Below, piece by piece: positions 60,201 through 64,000 of a DNA stretch of 64,000 nt (the stretch's first letter is position 1; each line of letters starts with the position of its first letter). The notes below the pieces were generated by a model. That model was not told the origin of the DNA. It did not search any database and worked only from the letters and a program-made list of their open reading frames with translations. The DNA is from Cristatella mucedo (lineage: Eukaryota > Bryozoa > Phylactolaemata > Cristatellidae): positions 8,082,001 to 8,146,000 of the forward strand of contig WPIO01000003.1 in NCBI GenBank assembly GCA_009760855.2. The letters run 5' to 3'. The translations under genes were made by a program, and so were the position numbers.

Positions 60201-63200
60201 CAGCGCTGCAACGACCCAGCCTTCCTCTCAGATAGAGCGAGGAGGGGAGGCACTCTCATCAGCTAACCGACTACGCAGCAGAGCATCCACCCCAGAGTGT
60301 AGCAAAGACGGCTCGCTGTGTCAAGGTTAGCTGTCTGAGACAACGCGAGCCGGGGAGATGCTTTCCATAGCACCATGCAGAGCTTCATCTTCATATCGGT
60401 GACACTGCACCAAAGAGCCTAGCTAGCATCGAGAGCCTATTTAGTGGGTCCCTGTGATTCGTCCTTGATGTGCTTATGCGTGCTGCCACTGTGCATGCTG
60501 CCACTAACCACATTTGCATGCTGACCCTGTGCATGTCACCCCTAACCATATTATTCATTTCGTTTGTTTTTCAAGCATGATTTTACTTACCATTCAATTG
60601 CATTTCACTTTGCAGCAAATCTAAAGCGCCTAGAGAGAGATTAAGTTCTCTGAGGGCGCTTTATCAAGTGAATTATTATTATTATTATTATTATTACACC
60701 AAGTGCGACGACAAAGGTGGGGGCGTGAAGGTTCGCGAACCAACCACAATCACACTCGGGTAGACATTAGCCCAGGGGTAAGGCACTCGCACCTCACGAC
60801 CAAGGCCGTGGGTTCGAGTCATGAAGGTGGCAATTTTTTGTAGTGCCCACTGCAAGGGGGGGGGGGGCGATAGGCCTAACGGGTCTTCTGCCGGCTAAGT
60901 AAACGAGGCTGTTAAATCAACCGGCCTTAAAAAAGTCAGCAGACACAAGACCAGCAGCACAACTCCTCGACGGAGCCTGGCAACGCGACCAGAAGCGGCG
61001 GCGGCAGGCCGCTTAGATGGCAGCAGCGCCGGCACGAGCGCAAGAGCACACGCACCGTCCTCGGAGCGATGCACCGCAGGTCGCCATGCTTGCTCCTGAC
61101 CAGCGGCAGACAGCACGGCGTGACGAGGTCGCCGGTCATGTCGATGCTGTCGTCGGCTGTGCGCGCACAAGATAGATAGTAGCTTTGCTTCTGTGACCAT
61201 TCGCATGAAGCGGAATGCGCATGTGAGTGCGAGCAAACGTTGAGCGGCCTAGCGACTGGCCGCTAGGCCGGATCGCTGCCAAAGAGAGCCTGCAGCAACG
61301 ACTCACTTCGGGTCATGTAGAACTGCACGCTCTGCTCCACCATGGATTTGCAGCGCTGCAGCTGGCTCGCCGACTGCTGGCGCAGCGCCGCCGCTGCGGG
61401 CTCGGCAGGCGTGTCTGTCGGTGGCCGGCAAGCTGGCACGCCGCAACCGGCTGCTGAGTCAGCATCGAGGCCGTCGCTCGGGTCGTCTGCCTCTGCAGCG
61501 GGCCGTCGGCGCTTGCTGGCTGCCGGTGTGGGCTCACCGTCGCTGTGATGTCCGGGCGGATCGGGCCGCTTGGCGGTGCCGTGCGGTCTGCCGTGCAGCT
61601 GGCTGCTGCGATGACTGCGGCATCGGGGCAGATTAGGAACGCTCGGAGACCTGAACAGACTCCTCTTTCTGGACGGCTACAATTAATTACAGCAAGTCAT
61701 GTTTTTGACTTCGTGTTCCCAGCAGCAGCAGCTCCTAGAGGAAGCCAGTGCTCTGTCTATAACGACGAATGGAGGTGGCCTCTGGCATGCCCTGCCTCTG
61801 AGGATGACTTGGCTGGCCACGGTCCTTGCCCAAAGTGAGAGCACGTAGGGCAAGGACCATGGCTCGGCAGTTGGCTCACCGGCTCGAGCCGATGCCATCA
61901 GCCCATAACCGGTACGGCTAGCTGCATCTGCTCCGGGCATCTATCCGAGTATCTCGCTAGCTGCCAGCCGGAAGTGAAGAGTATGGGAAGCTGCGCCCTC
62001 TTTCCTGTGTGGGCAATCAGAATGGCTGAAGTGACGACAATGCAAGACGTCGAATCCACCGACTGGGAAGGAAACTCCTAAGCAGCCACTACCGTCATAG
62101 TACGAGAGGCCTGAATATGAAGTAGTTCAGATAGCTGTAGGCTGGAGAACGAGAATGGAAAAACCGAAAGGCGAGAGAGAATCTTAAAGGGGCTACACTG
62201 CTGTCAGGTGGTGAGCTAGTGAAGGGCAATAAGAAGTGGTGTAATGTGACAGCTATGGCGTTCACGTCAGAAAAGCCTAGCTGCAGTGTTTTGCATCAAT
62301 TGTAAGCATCGTATTGCACAGGCAGGAAGACCTTCAAGTAGCAAGTCACAGAGGTCTATATAGGATGCCACGAATACTTGGGCCATCTAGTCTGTTGTGT
62401 CATCATCTGAGCAAGATCAAACTCATGCACAATGCTAAGTAACTGAAAGTGGCCCGACTTGACCAGAGAGCTGACGTGGTCATCTGGCAAAAAGTCATTC
62501 TGGAAGAGGGACTGCCCGATCTCATTCAGAGGTTACAGGAGACATGCTGGCCGAGTCAATTTGGAGGGTGGTGCTTTCCAATTCATGATTAACACCAAGT
62601 TTGCACACGATTAGTACATTGGATTCATCGCCAACCAATTTGAGAAATGTTGCTGCCGTCAACGAAGCTAATATCAACGATCCATACTGCAAGGGAACCG
62701 AGAGAGTTTGACAGGCTGTAAGGCAGTGAAGGATCAAAGCACACATTACTCCACTTCTCGCCGACCTGCACTGGTTACCAGTCAAGCAACGGATTGACTT
62801 CAAGGTTTTGTCGCTCACTTTTAGGTCTCTTCATTCTATGGCTCCAGCCTATCTTTCAGATATACTACCCCATCAGGCAAAGCATCGTACCACTCGCTTT
62901 TCGGAATCCAACAGTCTAGAAATACCTCGTACAAACCTTAAATCCTTTGGAGACCGTGCATTTAGCTCGTATGCTCCCACAGCCTGGAACTCCCTCCCGA
63001 CCTGCATCAGAACATCCCCTGACCTGACCACATTTAAAAGAAACTTAAAAACATACCTATTTAGGACAGCATTTAGTGGGTCTTTGTGATTCGTCCTCGA
63101 TGTGCTTATGCGTGCTGACACTGTTCATGCTGCCACTAACCACATTTGCATGCTGACCCAGTGCATGTAACCCCTAACCATGTTATTCATTTTGTTTGTT

Positions 63201-63685
63201 TTTCAAGCATGATTTTACTTACTATTCTATTGCGTATCACTTTGCAGCAAATGTAAAGCGCCTAGAAAGAGATTGAGTTTTCTGAGGGCGCTTTATCAAG
63301 TGCAATATTATTATTATTATTATTAAGTGCAGCTGTGTGTCATCTGCATAAAAAGGAATGTGCATAAACTTCGCTCGGCGATTACATTGGCAAGAGGGAT
63401 AATAAACAGGTTAATTGCAAGAAGAAGAGAATCTAAAACACATAACTGGAGGACGCCATATGTACTCCGACGGCTCACTGGATGAGCCTTGGCATTTGAC
63501 ATCAACGCTCTGGATTCTCCTTCTGAGATCCAACAGATCCAGAAGCAGAGAGCCTCTATCCAAGTCAACATTCTAAAGGTGATCTTTTGTAGTCGGGTGT
63601 AAGCACCAAGTCTGTGCCTGCTACGGTCTACGTAAGTAGCACAGACTGCAGCACAACATTTCATTAAGATGTAAGCATAATACAT

Positions 63686-63765
<80 letters not shown>

Positions 63766-63859
63766 GCATACTTACCGTTTCAACAAAACCCGCTCTTCCG
63801 GCAATCACAGGGGCATTTAGTAGGCTGGCGATGCTGCCTGGTATATCCGAGTTTCCTCT
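57276..63859 (-). CDS. CDC25: Cdc25-family mitotic phosphatase, 5' part outside the window
   Basis: Exons in order: 63859-63776, 61676-61307, 61156-61056, 60139-60041, 59910-59750, 59631-59514 and 57461-57276, giving 373 codons including the stop (TAG at 57276). Phases agree at every junction. Cdc25 removes inhibitory phosphates from cyclin-dependent kinases. SLFRSPSVPNLP in the second listed exon matches the conserved RSPS motif, a 14-3-3 docking and checkpoint site in vertebrate Cdc25. The rhodanese-like catalytic part has [23 protein letters not shown], then ILIFHCEFSSERGPR with the catalytic Cys and Arg (HCX5R), FYPELYLLEGGYKAFYESHP and LCEPKAYKPMLHPDH. In place of the usual R-M-C-R after the loop it has R-L-S-R. 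The C-terminus ends in an unusual Gly/Ser-rich tail (SWCGGSGGDGSSGG) of about 30 residues. The first listed exon (SDIPGSIASLLNAP) is assigned by phase and splice sites only. More 5' exons must lie beyond 64000. Confidence 0.92.
57893..58475 (+). mobile_element. CR1/L2-like LINE 3' end, plus strand
   Basis: The coding tail is readable with few breaks (VKQRIAFKVLLLTFRSLHPL, FGDRAFSSYAP). It is followed by the 3' UTR variant ATCAAGCATGATACCACTCA, hairpin and (ATT)n. It is in the last CDC25 intron, antisense to the gene. Confidence 0.9.
58900..58996 (-). mobile_element. LINE 3' end, minus strand
   Basis: (AAT)n from 58900, then CTCTTTCTGGGCACTGTACA, the complement of the hairpin end. It is also in the last CDC25 intron. 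Confidence 0.8.
60436..60697 (+). mobile_element. CR1/L2-like LINE 3' UTR and tail, plus strand
   Basis: From ATTTAGTGGGTCCCTGTGAT through GTGCATGTCACCCCTAACCA to the hairpin and (ATT)7. It is one of the best preserved 3' UTRs, lying in the CDC25 intron between 60139 and 61056. Confidence 0.9.
60755..60930 (+). mobile_element. tRNA-like SINE (type I) in a CDC25 intron
   Basis: GACATTAGCCCAGGGGTAAG head with GTGGGTTCGAGTCATG as B-box. The tail region has a G-run at 60856-60867 replacing the usual GCGGTGGTGAT, then GATAGGCCTAACGGGTCTTC. Confidence 0.75.
62100..63640 (-). mobile_element. Minus-strand LINE split by a plus-strand LINE
   Basis: Bases 62100-62725 (CCTAGCTGCAGTGTTTTGCA, then GCTGACGTGGTCATCTGGCA) and 63330-63640 (GCAGCTGTGTGTCATCTGCA) match successive parts of the minus-strand LINE seen at 48240-49080. 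They are separated by the plus-strand copy 62728-63326, so the latter jumped into the former. Confidence 0.75.
62728..63326 (+). mobile_element. CR1/L2-like LINE 3' end, plus strand, nested
   Basis: The coding tail is almost intact (TPLLADLHWLPVKQRIDFK, then LKSFGDRAFSSYAPTAWNSL and FKRNLKTYLFRTAFSGSL, ending at the stop near 63089). It is followed by the 3' UTR, hairpin and (ATT)n at 63304-63326. It is the best coding-end copy in the window. Confidence 0.9.
63687..63762. repeat. (CT)n microsatellite next to a CDC25 splice donor
   Basis: About 75 bp of pure CT on the plus strand, so (GA)n in the CDC25 transcript. It begins 14 nt inside the intron after the donor at 63775. Confidence 0.95.
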
Positions 63860-64000
63860 CTGCAAAGAAGTGGCACCACGTACCAGTAACGACACGGTGA
63901 CACGGGTGGCAACAGAAATGGGCTGAATGAGACTATGAAGATCATGCATTGTGTAGCATGCTCAGCCGATAACTCAACCTGCTGGTGACGACTGTCACCC

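Overview
This window is metazoan nuclear DNA, most likely from an invertebrate. The genes are split by GT-AG introns of about 0.1-3.5 kb. The spaces between and inside them are filled with non-LTR retrotransposon copies, tRNA-like SINEs, LTR elements and very long dinucleotide microsatellites. I cannot name the species.

Four protein-coding genes could be rebuilt exon by exon with matching splice phases. (1) Plus strand, 12613-18533: an alpha/beta hydrolase of 381 residues in 7 exons, with a recognisable Ser-Asp-His set and a mitochondrial-like N-terminus. (2) Minus strand, 35116-20412: NAF1, the box H/ACA snoRNP assembly factor, 861 residues in 9 exons, including two small exons and one GC-AG intron. 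(3) Minus strand, 47061-39853: NADP-dependent isocitrate dehydrogenase of the cytosolic type, 412 residues in 11 exons, with a first coding exon of only 16 nt. (4) Minus strand, 63859-57276: a Cdc25 mitotic phosphatase with the HCEFSSERGPR active site, whose 5' part lies beyond the right edge. The hydrolase and NAF1 converge. NAF1, IDH and CDC25 lie head-to-tail on the minus strand. They have unrelated jobs (RNA biology, NADPH supply, cell-cycle entry) and no operon logic is implied.

The left 12 kb is a nest of LTR elements. A small element with 250-bp LTRs (4720-11858) carries only a Gag-like ORF (4987-6342) that ends in an expanded Ala/Ser/Glu minisatellite. A second family, with 1.33-kb LTRs, has inserted into it twice: a solo LTR (6361-7700, TSD TATT) inside the body, and a two-LTR element (7889-11630, TSD TCCT) inside its 3' LTR. 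The second family has a tRNA-Lys-like primer binding site but a degenerate internal region of about 1.1 kb, so both families look non-autonomous here. A decayed relative of the Gag-only element lies at 2045-2923, and a 56-bp relic joining the two ends of the big LTR lies at 42025-42080.

Elsewhere the main repeat is one CR1/L2-like LINE family with a hairpin 3' end and an (ATT)n tail, present in about 18 pieces on both strands. The longest piece, 47771-51100 on the minus strand, keeps endonuclease and reverse transcriptase motifs. One SINE type has borrowed this LINE 3' tail; another SINE type ends differently. The remaining intergenic stretches (1-2044, 11859-12612, 18534-20411, 35117-39852, 47062-47770 and 52380-57275) hold repeats and short unrecognised ORFs only.
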